A stretch of DNA of 64,000 nucleotides from an uncultured Clostridia bacterium (GTDB lineage Bacteria; Bacillota; Clostridia; Christensenellales; Aristaeellaceae): contig CANOHT010000013.1 of NCBI GenBank assembly GCA_947565865.1, positions 1 through 64,000 on the forward strand, in the 5' to 3' direction. The notes beneath the pieces were generated by a model, which saw nothing but the letters and a program-made list of their open reading frames with translations, was not told the origin of the DNA and did not search any database. The position numbers and the translations under genes were made by a program. Positions 33,005-40,808 of this stretch are shown one piece after another; position 1 is the first letter of the stretch, and each line of letters begins with the position of its first letter.

Positions 33005-34375
33005 ATGAAAAAACACCTGCCCGCGCTGCTGGCGGCCCTGACGCTGCTGGCGCTGACGCTCTTGGGAGGAACGGCTATGGCGGATACCATCCACTATTAC
33101 CGGGGCGAAAACATCGGTGATGTCCACCCCTACTACGATGCCGATACCCAAACCTGGATCATGTACTACCTCCGCGCCAACGGAAGCTTCGACGCCGCTG
33201 CGCTGCGCTCCGCCGACCTTATCCATTGGGAGCCCGCACAGCTTTCCTGCCAGGGCGCTTTGGCCCCCTACTTCGTGCTGGGCGTGCAGCCATACCAGGA
33301 GCAATACTACTCCTGGTATGGAAGCGCCGCCAGCATGTCCGCCTCCCGCAGCGCCGATTTGCTCCACTGGGAGAATCCAGGCCGTGAAGCCAGCATTCCC
33401 ATGGGCTACACAACCTTTGTCGGCATGCGCGACCCCTATGTTTTTTTCGACGAGGACACGGGGGTATGGCGGGTCATCTGCACGGCCTACCGCACCAACC
33501 AGCTGCAGGGCCAGGGCCTTGGCATGAAGTGCGCGCTGGCCACGGCCTGCTCCGCCGGCAGCGCGCCGGAGCAATGGAGCCCCATCGACACCACGCTCAT
33601 CGCCTATCCTGACGGCCTCCACGGCGAACCCGAATGCCCGCAGATGATGAAAATCGGCAACCGCTGGTACATCTTCGTAAGCCTGGCCCGCCGCCATGAG
33701 AACCATGTGGGGCGGCTGAGCTATTACATCGGCGACGCGGACAAGGGCATCCTGGAGCAGGACTGGAACGAAAAGGAAGAGTACTTCCTGACCAGCGAGG
33801 ATCTCTGCGCCGCGCAACTGGCCCAAGGGCCGGATGGCCTGTACTGCTGGGGCTGGATCGCCCCCAACTGGGACGGCGGAAGCTGGGGCGGCCATCTGAG
33901 CTTGCCGCTGCGGGTAACGCAGAACGCCGACGGCACCCTGTCGGCGTCTCTGGCCCCCCAGGCGGGACAGGCACTTCGCGGCGAGCTTCTGGCCCAGGGC
34001 GCGGACGCCGTTTCCGGCGACTTCGACCGCTTTGACGCGGAATTCACCTTCACCCTGAAGGCCGGAGAGCGCGCGGTCATCCGCTGCGGCAACGGCCAAA
34101 TCACCCTGGACGACGGGGCGGGCCTGTTTGCCGTCAGCCAGGACGACACGCTGACCCACGTCAGCCACCCCCTGACGCCGGGTACGCTGGTCGGCAGCCA
34201 CACAGTGCGGGTCATCGCTGAGGAGGACATGATAGAGGCTTTCCTTGACGGGCAAAACGCCCTGGCCGCCAGAATGCGTCAGGAAACCCGCTGCCAAAAC
34301 ATGAGCGTCGCAGGAGCGGAAAATCCGCGCGTCGCCGTTTACGCGCTGCGCCTTCCTGAGGCTCAGCCCTTGTAA
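33005..34375 (+). CDS. secreted GH32-like glycosidase with GDVHP motif
   Basis: A 456-residue exported enzyme. A signal peptide (about 1-26, ending AMA) precedes a five-bladed propeller of the GH32/GH43 clan and a beta-sandwich-like C-terminal part (about 340-450). The three GH32 acidic sites are visible but altered. The nucleophile motif W-M-N-D-P-N-G is replaced by NIGDVHPYYD, the second is MRDPYVF, and the acid/base is HGEPECPQMM. It is clearly paralogous to the product of 37106-38479 (shared EDLCAAQL and EWGG/SWGG segments). It most likely releases fructose units from a fructan or oligosaccharide outside the cell; linkage is unknown. It follows the ABC transporter genes. Confidence 0.8.
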   Translation: MKKHLPALLAALTLLALTLLGGTAMADTIHYYRGENIGDVHPYYDADTQTWIMYYLRANGSFDAAALRSADLIHWEPAQLSCQGALAPYFVLGVQPYQEQYYSWYGSAASMSASRSADLLHWENPGREASIPMGYTTFVGMRDPYVFFDEDTGVWRVICTAYRTNQLQGQGLGMKCALATACSAGSAPEQWSPIDTTLIAYPDGLHGEPECPQMMKIGNRWYIFVSLARRHENHVGRLSYYIGDADKGILEQDWNEKEEYFLTSEDLCAAQLAQGPDGLYCWGWIAPNWDGGSWGGHLSLPLRVTQNADGTLSASLAPQAGQALRGELLAQGADAVSGDFDRFDAEFTFTLKAGERAVIRCGNGQITLDDGAGLFAVSQDDTLTHVSHPLTPGTLVGSHTVRVIAEEDMIEAFLDGQNALAARMRQETRCQNMSVAGAENPRVAVYALRLPEAQPL

Positions 34376-34398
34376 AGCCGGTTATTTCTTGCTATAAT
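34370..34398 (+). promoter_or_regulatory. separate promoter for the LacI regulator gene
   Basis: TTGTAA (34370-34375, overlapping the stop codon of the preceding gene) and TATAAT (34393-34398) are 17 bp apart. This gives the regulator its own transcript. Confidence 0.65.
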
Positions 34399-34476
34399 GG
34401 AACAAAAAGCAGGCGTTTCCCGCGCGCGGGCATACCCGGCCTACGCGCCGCAAGGTTCGTCTGACGGAGGAACATG

Positions 34477-35460
34477 ATGGCGACCATCAAGGAAGTGGCT
34501 CAGGCGGCGGGGGTGTCCGTCATGACGGCGTCCCGGGTGGCCCGGGGAATGGACTGCGTGAAGGATTCCACCAAGCAGGCGGTTCTGGCCGCCATGCAGG
34601 AGCTGGGCTACGAGCCCGACCGCCTGGCGCGGGCGCTGCGCAGCAACTGCAGCCATACCATCGGCATCGTGGTCGCTGACGCGGGCAACAGCTTTTATAC
34701 CCAGGTCAACGCCCTGATCGAGCAGAAGCTGCGCGCCAAGGGCTTCTCCGTTTTGATGTCCTTCAGTAACGAGGATTCGGAGTCGGAGCGTTCCAGCCTG
34801 GCCATGCTGGCCAGCGCCCGGGTGGACGGCATCGTGCTGACCCCCGTCCGGCAGACGGATACCCGCTCCATCGACCTCATTTCCGCCCGAAAGCTCCCCG
34901 TGCTTCAGCTCTACCGCAACGTCTACAACGCCCTGGACAGCCTGGTCATCGACGACAGCTACGGTGTTCAGCTGGCCACCCGCCGCCTTCTGGATGAGGA
35001 GCACCGACGGATTCTGCTGCTGGACGTCAACTGGGCCGGACGCGCGGAGGGCTACCGCAAGGCGTTCACCGAGCGCGGTCTGACGGTGGATGAACGCTAC
35101 ATCCTTGCCTTCGACACCAGCTCCTTCGCGGAGGATGATATCATCAAGGCCATCGAGCGCCTTCACCCCACAGCCATCGTGGCCGGTACCAACATCCTGG
35201 GGCACGCCACCGTCACAGCCTGCCGCAAGCTCATGCTGGACATCCCCAAGGACATGAGCATCATCGTTCAGGACGACGTGCAGTGGGTCACGCTGATGGA
35301 CATCACCGCCATCAGCCAGCCCATCAACCGCATTGCCCAGGAAACCGTCAACCTGATGCTGTCCAAGGTCAGCACCGCCGGCGAGGGCGCGGCTGCCGAG
35401 CCTGTCCATCGGTTCATCCGTCCCTCCCTGGTGGAGCGCTCCTCCGTAGCCTCCATCTGA
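34477..35460 (+). CDS. LacI-family transcriptional regulator of the fructan locus
   Basis: A 327-residue repressor. The N-terminal LacI helix-turn-helix is TIKEVAQAAGVSVMTASRVA, with the hinge-helix region ELGYEPDRLARALRSN. A periplasmic-binding-like effector domain follows (TIGIVVADAGNSFYTQV, LTPVRQTD, and later SIIVQDDVQWVTLMDI). It lies between the GH32 genes, and two 14-bp palindromes of LacI type flank it at 29410 and 35554, so it very likely controls both blocks. Its effector is probably a sugar derived from the imported glycan. ATG 34477 (GGAGG 6 bases upstream) is preferred over ATG 34474. Confidence 0.93.
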   Translation: MATIKEVAQAAGVSVMTASRVARGMDCVKDSTKQAVLAAMQELGYEPDRLARALRSNCSHTIGIVVADAGNSFYTQVNALIEQKLRAKGFSVLMSFSNEDSESERSSLAMLASARVDGIVLTPVRQTDTRSIDLISARKLPVLQLYRNVYNALDSLVIDDSYGVQLATRRLLDEEHRRILLLDVNWAGRAEGYRKAFTERGLTVDERYILAFDTSSFAEDDIIKAIERLHPTAIVAGTNILGHATVTACRKLMLDIPKDMSIIVQDDVQWVTLMDITAISQPINRIAQETVNLMLSKVSTAGEGAAAEPVHRFIRPSLVERSSVASI

Positions 35461-35553
35461 CGCCGTCCTTCACGGCCCCGGTGGCTGCGCCACGGGAAAA
35501 GGCATCCTGACAGCCCGTGACGGCGAAGGCGTCTTCAATTTGTTATCATAAAA

Positions 35554-35567
35554 TGTTAACGTCAACA
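35554..35567 (+). promoter_or_regulatory. second LacI-type operator
   Basis: TGTTAACGTCAACA matches the site at 29410-29423 at 12 of 14 positions and is itself a palindrome with one mismatch. It lies 3 bases before the ribosome site AAGGAG of the cytosolic GH32 gene, just after a TATCAT that may be the -10 box. Confidence 0.75.
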
Positions 35568-35582
35568 ATCAAGGAGCTTTCT

Positions 35583-37091
35583 ATGAGTCTGAATGACGCG
35601 CTAATTGCCCGGCAGTACCGGGAGCGGCTGCTGGCGGACCCCTGGCGGCCCCGTTACCACTTCTGTGTCCCCGACGGCGACGGCACCCCGGGCGACCCCA
35701 ACGGCTGCTTTTACGCGGATGGTCAGCATCACCTGATGTATCTGTACGCCCATCCCCAGCGGGGCTTCTGCTGGGGCCACGCCGTCAGCCATGATCTGCT
35801 CCACTGGCGGCACCTGCCCGACGCCCTGGAAAAAAGCGGCCACGACGAGGGCTGCTTCAGCGGCGGCGCTTTTGTGGATGAGGACAGCACTGCCTATCTG
35901 AGCTTCTGGGTTTATAACCGGGAGGGCCAGCCGCTGAAGTCCGACAGCTATGCCGGCATCATGCTGGCCCAAAGCCGCCCGCCCTATGTGCGCTGGGAAC
36001 GGCTGACCCCGGCGGCAATCCCATCGGATCAGTGGGGCATCGCCTTCCGGGATGGTCAGCCCCTTGGCTGCGCTGATCCCAGCAACATCTGGAAGCGCGA
36101 CGGCCGCTACTACATGCAGACCGGCAACCTGCTGGTACTGGATCGTTTTGGCCGCGGGGAGGATGCGCCCGCTCATCTGCGCGGGGACTGGACCGAGCTT
36201 TTCTCCTCCGACGATCTCCGCCATTGGCGCTGGGAGGGTCGATTCTATGACCACAACGCCTGCCCCGAGCATCCTGACGATACCGAGGATGACATGTGCC
36301 CCAGCTTTCTGCCCTTGCCCGCGGCCAAGGAGGGCGGCGCGTCCACAGACGAGCATTTGCAGCTGTTCATCGCCCACAACCGCGGCTGTCAGTACTATAT
36401 CGGCAAGCTGGACGGCCTGCGCTTCCATCCCCGCCTTCATGGCCGGATGACCTGGACAGATGACACCTATTTTGCACCGGAGGCCTATCTGGACGGCCAG
36501 GGGCGGCAGATCGTTTTCGCCTGGCTGCGGGACAATCTGCCCGACGACTTCCGCCGCTTCGGCTGGAGCGGCGTCATGGGCCTCCCCCGCGTCGTTTGGC
36601 GGCGGGAGGACGGCGACCTGGGCATCGCCCCGGCCCCGGAGATCGACGCCCTGGCTTATGATGACCACGTTTTCACCCATGACGATCTGGCAAAGCTGTC
36701 CGCCCTGTCCGTGACTCAGCCACGCTGCTGCCGCGTCCAATGGCAGGCATGCCAGGCCAATAAGCCCACCGGACTGCGCATTCTTCAGGGACAGCGCCAT
36801 GTGGACATCCTCTGCGACCCGGCTCGGGGGGAGCTGATCCTGGACGCCACCCACAGCGGGAGCGAAATTCGCGCCGTCCGGGAATGCGCGCCCCTGTCCC
36901 TGGCCCCCGGCGAGCTTTCCAACGTCACCGTCTACCTGGACGCCGCCGTCATCGAGGTCTTCGCCAACGACCGTCAGGCCATCACCCGGCGGGTCTACAT
37001 GCCCCTGGAGGGCGCGGTTTTCCAGCCCATCGGCGCGGAGTATATCCAATGGGTTAAGGTCAGCGCCATGGCCGCCGCCCAATCTTATTGA
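35583..37091 (+). CDS. cytosolic GH32-family glycosidase
   Basis: A 502-residue enzyme without signal peptide. The GH32 propeller has GDPNGCFY in place of NDPNG (nucleophile Asp), SGGAFVDED, CADPSNIWK at the usual RDP position, and EDDMCPSFLPL at the acid/base site. There the Glu stands four residues before Cys instead of next to it. The C-terminal beta-sandwich is normal (VTVYLDAAVIEVFANDRQAI). Expected role: hydrolysis of imported fructo-oligosaccharide, possibly phosphorylated. AAGGAG precedes ATG 35583, and the LacI operator overlaps its leader. The next GH32-like gene starts 14 bp after its stop. Confidence 0.88.
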   Translation: MSLNDALIARQYRERLLADPWRPRYHFCVPDGDGTPGDPNGCFYADGQHHLMYLYAHPQRGFCWGHAVSHDLLHWRHLPDALEKSGHDEGCFSGGAFVDEDSTAYLSFWVYNREGQPLKSDSYAGIMLAQSRPPYVRWERLTPAAIPSDQWGIAFRDGQPLGCADPSNIWKRDGRYYMQTGNLLVLDRFGRGEDAPAHLRGDWTELFSSDDLRHWRWEGRFYDHNACPEHPDDTEDDMCPSFLPLPAAKEGGASTDEHLQLFIAHNRGCQYYIGKLDGLRFHPRLHGRMTWTDDTYFAPEAYLDGQGRQIVFAWLRDNLPDDFRRFGWSGVMGLPRVVWRREDGDLGIAPAPEIDALAYDDHVFTHDDLAKLSALSVTQPRCCRVQWQACQANKPTGLRILQGQRHVDILCDPARGELILDATHSGSEIRAVRECAPLSLAPGELSNVTVYLDAAVIEVFANDRQAITRRVYMPLEGAVFQPIGAEYIQWVKVSAMAAAQSY

Positions 37092-37105
37092 GAGGAATGA
37101 ATTGC

Positions 37106-38479
37106 GTGATCCATTTCCGCCCGAAGCAATGGCACATCGGTGACGTTCATCCTTTTTGCCATGACGGCAGGGTCTATGTGTACTACCTGGTGCCCAACGG
37201 CACCCTGCGCTGCGACGCCTGCTTCACCAACCCTGAGCATGTCGTGTGCAGGGACGGCTCCGTGGCCGTAACCTCGGACTTCATCACCTGGGAGGAGCAT
37301 CCGCTGGCGCATCCCGTCATCAACGTACTGCCCTGGAGGGAAGGCTTCCTGAGCTGCTGCGGCGACGTCATCTGCGAAAGCAGCGACCTATTGCACTGGC
37401 GGGACTGCGCCGGGCTGACCAGCCTCCCCCGGGAGACCTTCTTCCCCGGCGGGATACGGGATCAATCCCTTTTTTACGATACCGATCTAAAGGCATTGCG
37501 GCAGACGGCCACGGCCTATAACACCAACGAGCACCACGGCCGCGGCCAGGGCATGGACTGCGGCGTGATGCTCACCGGCCCGCTGAGCGATCAGCCCTGC
37601 ACCCAGCGGATGCTGCTGCGCCTGTCCAATCCGGGCCGCCCGCTATATGCCTGCCTGGAGCCGGAGTGCAGCCAGCTTCTGCGAATGGGCAGCCGCTGGG
37701 CGCTGCTGACCAGCCTGGCACGGCAGAGCGTCCATTGGGTGGGCGCGCCCAGCGTGTATCTCGGCCAGCCCGACACGCCCATTGACGCCCAGGACTGGAA
37801 CCGCATTCAGCCCGTATTGCTTGACGGCGAGGATCTGTGCGCGGCCCAGCTGACGCCCCGGGGCGACCGCTGGCTGCTGTTCGGCTGGATTCCGCTGAAT
37901 TACCGGGATCAGGAGTGGGGCGGCGATCTGAACCTGCCCCGGGAGGTCTATCTGCTGCCGGACGGCCGCCTGGGAAGCCGCCTGGAACCCGCCTTCGCCC
38001 AGCGCATCCAGGGGGAAATGTGCGCTGAACCCCTTCGGCCGTCGGCCTCGGAGGACTTCGGCATGGCGGCCTATGCCCAGCGCCGCCGCAGGAACTTCGG
38101 CATCCACGCGGACTTCGCCCCGACAAGGAACGGCACACAGGGCGTCATCATTGATGGCGACAACGGCATCGTTACGGAACTTGACCGCGCCGCCCGGACG
38201 CTTCAGATCTTGTCCCGGGGCGATGGGCGGGAGCCTTTCGTCTTTGCCAGCCTGACCTTGGAGGACGACGCGGATGGCCAGCCTCTGCACATCCACGCGC
38301 TGTACGATGAGGATATTGTCGAGGTCTTTGTCAATGACCGCTACGCCCTGTGCGCCCGGGTCAATGTGCGGTGCCGCGAAAGCCGCTGCGGCATGTTCGC
38401 CCCCGACGCCCGGCAGCTGCTGTCGTTGAACACTTATGACTTCCGCGCCGACGCCGCGGTGTACACGCCGGGAATATAA
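37106..38479 (+). CDS. cytosolic GH32-like glycosidase with GDVHP motif
   Basis: A 457-residue enzyme without signal peptide, paralogous to the secreted protein at 33005-34375. The first acidic site is HIGDVHPFCHD, the second GIRDQSLFYD (Asp kept, Pro replaced by Gln) and the acid/base LEPECSQLL. The C-terminal sandwich ends with IVEVFVNDRYALCARV, as in fructosidases. GTG 37106 is chosen because AGAGGA lies 9 bases upstream; the ATG at 37097 abuts the ribosome site. It is co-transcribed with the upstream GH32 gene. Probable intracellular partner of the transporter; exact bond unknown. Confidence 0.8.
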   Translation: MIHFRPKQWHIGDVHPFCHDGRVYVYYLVPNGTLRCDACFTNPEHVVCRDGSVAVTSDFITWEEHPLAHPVINVLPWREGFLSCCGDVICESSDLLHWRDCAGLTSLPRETFFPGGIRDQSLFYDTDLKALRQTATAYNTNEHHGRGQGMDCGVMLTGPLSDQPCTQRMLLRLSNPGRPLYACLEPECSQLLRMGSRWALLTSLARQSVHWVGAPSVYLGQPDTPIDAQDWNRIQPVLLDGEDLCAAQLTPRGDRWLLFGWIPLNYRDQEWGGDLNLPREVYLLPDGRLGSRLEPAFAQRIQGEMCAEPLRPSASEDFGMAAYAQRRRRNFGIHADFAPTRNGTQGVIIDGDNGIVTELDRAARTLQILSRGDGREPFVFASLTLEDDADGQPLHIHALYDEDIVEVFVNDRYALCARVNVRCRESRCGMFAPDARQLLSLNTYDFRADAAVYTPGI

Positions 38480-38500
38480 AAGGGGCCGGTTCTCACCGTC

Positions 38501-38724
38501 CCCCTCAGCGTGTCAAAAAAGTGGCATATGCCACTTTTTTGAATTTTGCACTCGCTCACTGGTCGAACGGCGAAGCCGTTCTCCCGGCCGTTCGTTCGTG
38601 TAAGGAAGCTTTTTCTGGCGAAAAAGCGCGAAAATCGCCGCGCATGTCGCCGATTTTCGATTGACAGTCTGCCGACGGCAAATTTGTCTTTCCTTACTTG
38701 AACTTTTTCAACAGTCTGAGGGGA
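38501..38724. mobile_element. MITE-like non-coding element
   Basis: About 224 bp bounded by imperfect terminal inverted repeats (CCCCTCAGCGTGTCAAAAAA at the left; its complement with four mismatches ends at 38724). A 30-bp perfect palindrome covers 38513-38542, and further nested hairpins at about 38563-38587 and 38629-38660. The 19-base CGGTTCTCACCGTCCCCCT occurs at both 38487-38505 and 38726-38744. Parts of the element recur at 39926-39966 and 58353-58375. No transposase is encoded. Confidence 0.6.
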
Positions 38725-38747
38725 TCGGTTCTCACCGTCCCCCTTCA

Positions 38748-38778
38748 CCCCTGCCAGCATGAATGGCAGGGGCTTTTT
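38748..38778 (+). terminator. terminator of the GH32 block
   Basis: Perfect 9-bp stem CCCCTGCCA/TGGCAGGGG with a 7-base loop, followed by CTTTTT. Confidence 0.8.
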
Positions 38779-38787
38779 CCAATTCCC

Positions 38788-39261
38788 TTACGGCTGACGT
38801 CCGTCTTCCCGCGCGCGCTTCAGCCACTCGTTCATGGCCTTGACGCTGCGCCGTCCGCCCCACAGCTGAATCAGCCAGATCAGCACAAACAGCAGCGCGA
38901 AAATGCCAAAGTAGGACAGGAAACCCGTGACGCTGTGCTCCATCCAGTAGGTCAGGTAGGCCACAGGCAGCATCACCAGGGAGGCAACGGCAAAGTAGAT
39001 ACCCGTTTGCTTCAAAAGGCTCCACCGCTCCATCTCCCAGATCACCGACGCCCCGGCAAAGCCCGCGCCCAGCAGGCCGCTCAGCAGGGCCTGAACCGTC
39101 ACCGCGCCAATCTCGCTGCCCACGGCCGTTATCAGCTCAGGCACACAGGGCGCGTAATGGCCATTGGCCCAAAACCACGAAATCACAATGGTGATAACAT
39201 AGCCAAGGGCCATCCCCAGGGGAAAGCCCAGCGCGCCGCGCAGCATGACTTTTTTTCTCAT
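38788..39261 (-). CDS. DUF3021 family membrane protein
   Basis: A 157-residue membrane protein with four predicted segments (about 12-32, 50-72, 84-105, 112-133) and a basic C-terminal tail (WLKRAREDGRQP). This pattern and its position right after a LytTR gene are typical of DUF3021, which in Firmicutes is paired with a LytTR regulator and thought to hold it at the membrane or inhibit it. ATG 39261 has GAGGTG 6 bases upstream; an in-frame GTG three codons earlier is within that site. The gene begins 10 bp after the regulator's stop. Confidence 0.85.
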   Translation of the reverse strand: MRKKVMLRGALGFPLGMALGYVITIVISWFWANGHYAPCVPELITAVGSEIGAVTVQALLSGLLGAGFAGASVIWEMERWSLLKQTGIYFAVASLVMLPVAYLTYWMEHSVTGFLSYFGIFALLFVLIWLIQLWGGRRSVKAMNEWLKRAREDGRQP

Positions 39262-39271
39262 TTCATTCACC

Positions 39272-39712
39272 TCATAAGCCCAACAGCTTTTTCACCTTGG
39301 CGACATGCCGCCGCGAAACATAAGTGGTCGCTCCGTTCATCAGCTTGACGCACACCGTACCCGTCAAGCTGAGGTCAAAGCTGCGCACCTGCCGCAAATT
39401 GATGATCTCCGAATTGGATATGCGGACGAACCGCCGAGGATCCAGCCGCTCCTCCAGCTCGTACAGCCTGAAGCGAAGGACGTATTCGCCCTTTTCCGTC
39501 TCCGCCATGACCTTCCCCGCGCTGGCGTACACGCGAATCAGCGCGTCATATTCCAGCACCTCGGCCTTTCCGTCCCGGACACCGGCCAGCACCGCCGGAG
39601 CGGCATCCGACAGCCGCTGCGCCAGCGCTTGAACCTCCTCGGTCATCGCGGCAGCCACGATGATAATCCGCGGCTCGCTGCAGGCGCTGTCCAGCTGAAC
39701 CTCCACCCGCAT
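39272..39712 (-). CDS. LytTR-domain transcriptional regulator
   Basis: A 146-residue protein. The N-terminal part (1-45) is a short helical region without a receiver domain. The C-terminal LytTR DNA-binding domain covers about 50-145: LEYDALIRVYASAGKVMAET, LDPRRFVRISNSEIINLRQV, and YVSRRHVAKVKKLLGL. ATG 39712 has AAAGGAGG 7 bases upstream. It forms a two-gene operon with the DUF3021 gene, and such pairs usually regulate themselves. The short length matches the DUF3021-linked type rather than AgrA/LytR response regulators. Confidence 0.9.
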   Translation of the reverse strand: MRVEVQLDSACSEPRIIIVAAAMTEEVQALAQRLSDAAPAVLAGVRDGKAEVLEYDALIRVYASAGKVMAETEKGEYVLRFRLYELEERLDPRRFVRISNSEIINLRQVRSFDLSLTGTVCVKLMNGATTYVSRRHVAKVKKLLGL

Positions 39713-40037
39713 GGGATCGCCTCCTTTCACTTGCCGATGATACAAAAAAGCCGGGGACTTGGCAAATCCCCGGCCATCGCTGGTGAATCCAGGCACACAG
39801 ACGGTCGAAATACGCCTCCAGGGAGACAAAAGGCCGCAGGAGGTGCCGGAACATCCGCAGGCCCTCTGCCTCATGGAAAAATCCACGAGCTCCCTCTGGG
39901 CGTAAAACGGGGCGAAGTCCCTGTACGGCGATTTTCGCGCTTTATCGCAGGGAAAAGCTTCCTTAACAAGATCAAACAGTGAGAGCATGCGATGAAACAG
40001 GGCAAAGTCCCCTCAGCAATCGAAATCCGCCTTCAGG
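39713..40037. other. intergenic region with partial repeat
   Basis: About 325 bp with no gene. A 41-bp segment at 39926-39966 closely matches, in inverse orientation, part of the MITE-like element at 38.6 kb. A long in-frame extension of the LytTR gene into this area has no ribosome site and is not coding. Confidence 0.5.
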
Positions 40038-40253
40038 TTAAAAAATACTTTTCAGCATCAGTCCGCCGCCGAAAATCACCATAGGAATCCCCAGCACCAC
40101 CCCGATGATGGTCAGGCACAGAGCCACGCCCGCGCAGCAGATGCCCAGCCCGATCAGGAACGCCGCAAGACGCCCCACCGCGCTGAGAATGAGGCCAATC
40201 AATCCCACGGCCAACTCAAAGGGCCAGGTGAACAAATGAATCAGACAGCCCAT
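40038..40253 (-). CDS. small hydrophobic membrane protein
   Basis: A 71-residue protein, hydrophobic almost throughout, with two or three membrane segments and many Gly/Ile/Leu residues. It resembles the small glycine-rich membrane proteins common in Clostridia, with no assigned function. GAAGGAGGG lies 7 bases before the ATG, so it is a real gene. It is 97 bp downstream of gtrA on the same strand and may be co-transcribed. Confidence 0.7.
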   Translation of the reverse strand: MGCLIHLFTWPFELAVGLIGLILSAVGRLAAFLIGLGICCAGVALCLTIIGVVLGIPMVIFGGGLMLKSIF

Positions 40254-40349
40254 GGTCTTCCCTCCTTCAACATCATCAGCTTATCATATTCCGCCGGCCG
40301 CCGAAAGAGGATTTTGATTAGAAGGGGCTTAAATTTCTCTCATTCACCC

Positions 40350-40781
40350 TCAGCCCTGGGCCTTGCGGGCCACGTCATTGGTGTCGATCTGGCCACGATA
40401 GACCACAAACCGCTGATAGAGGAACTCGGTTACAAAATTGATGAGCAGGTTCATGACCTCCACCAGCCAGGTATGGACACCGGCGTTTTCCAGCGCCGTG
40501 CCCCACCAGGCGGACGCCGGGGTAAACACGAGGTAAAACAGCGCCACCAGCGCCATGGAGCGGGGCAGATTCGCATCGGAGCGGAAGGTATAGCGCCGGT
40601 TGAAGGTGAAGTTCCACAAAACCGACAGCACCAGGGAGGGAATGTGGCTCATCCAGTAGCTTTCCAGACCCAGCACATCATGCAGCAGGGCGAAGGACGC
40701 CACCTGAATCACGCCCGCCGAGATGGAAAACAGCGTAAACTTGAGGGCCTGCCACAGATTTCGGTTCATTTTTTTCTCCAT
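40350..40781 (-). CDS. GtrA-family membrane protein
   Basis: A 143-residue membrane protein with four segments of the GtrA type (PF04138). Typical marks are LKFTLFSISAGVIQ near the start, LWNFTFNRRYTFRS after segment two, and FLYQRFVVYRG at the end. GtrA proteins are thought to move lipid-linked sugars across the membrane or to help glycosylate wall polymers. It begins 27 bp after the nitrilase-fold gene, probably in the same operon. AAGGAAG precedes the ATG. Confidence 0.9.
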   Translation of the reverse strand: MEKKMNRNLWQALKFTLFSISAGVIQVASFALLHDVLGLESYWMSHIPSLVLSVLWNFTFNRRYTFRSDANLPRSMALVALFYLVFTPASAWWGTALENAGVHTWLVEVMNLLINFVTEFLYQRFVVYRGQIDTNDVARKAQG

Positions 40782-40808
40782 GTCTTACTGCTTCCTTTCG
40801 TTCTGTTA

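Larger units (their letters stand above)
38480..38787. other. intergenic region occupied by a MITE-like element
   Basis: The 308-bp gap between convergent genes holds a short inverted-repeat element, a 19-bp direct repeat on both sides of it, and a plus-strand terminator. No gene is supported here. Confidence 0.6.

Noticed and set aside
38434..38760. 108-codon minus-strand frame across the MITE-like element
   Set aside because: It follows the repeat sequence itself, lacks a ribosome site, and overlaps the 3' end of the GH32-like gene.
39713..39988. N-terminal extension of the LytTR protein
   Set aside because: The ATG at 39712 has an excellent ribosome site. The extension is a repeat-derived sequence with no domain.
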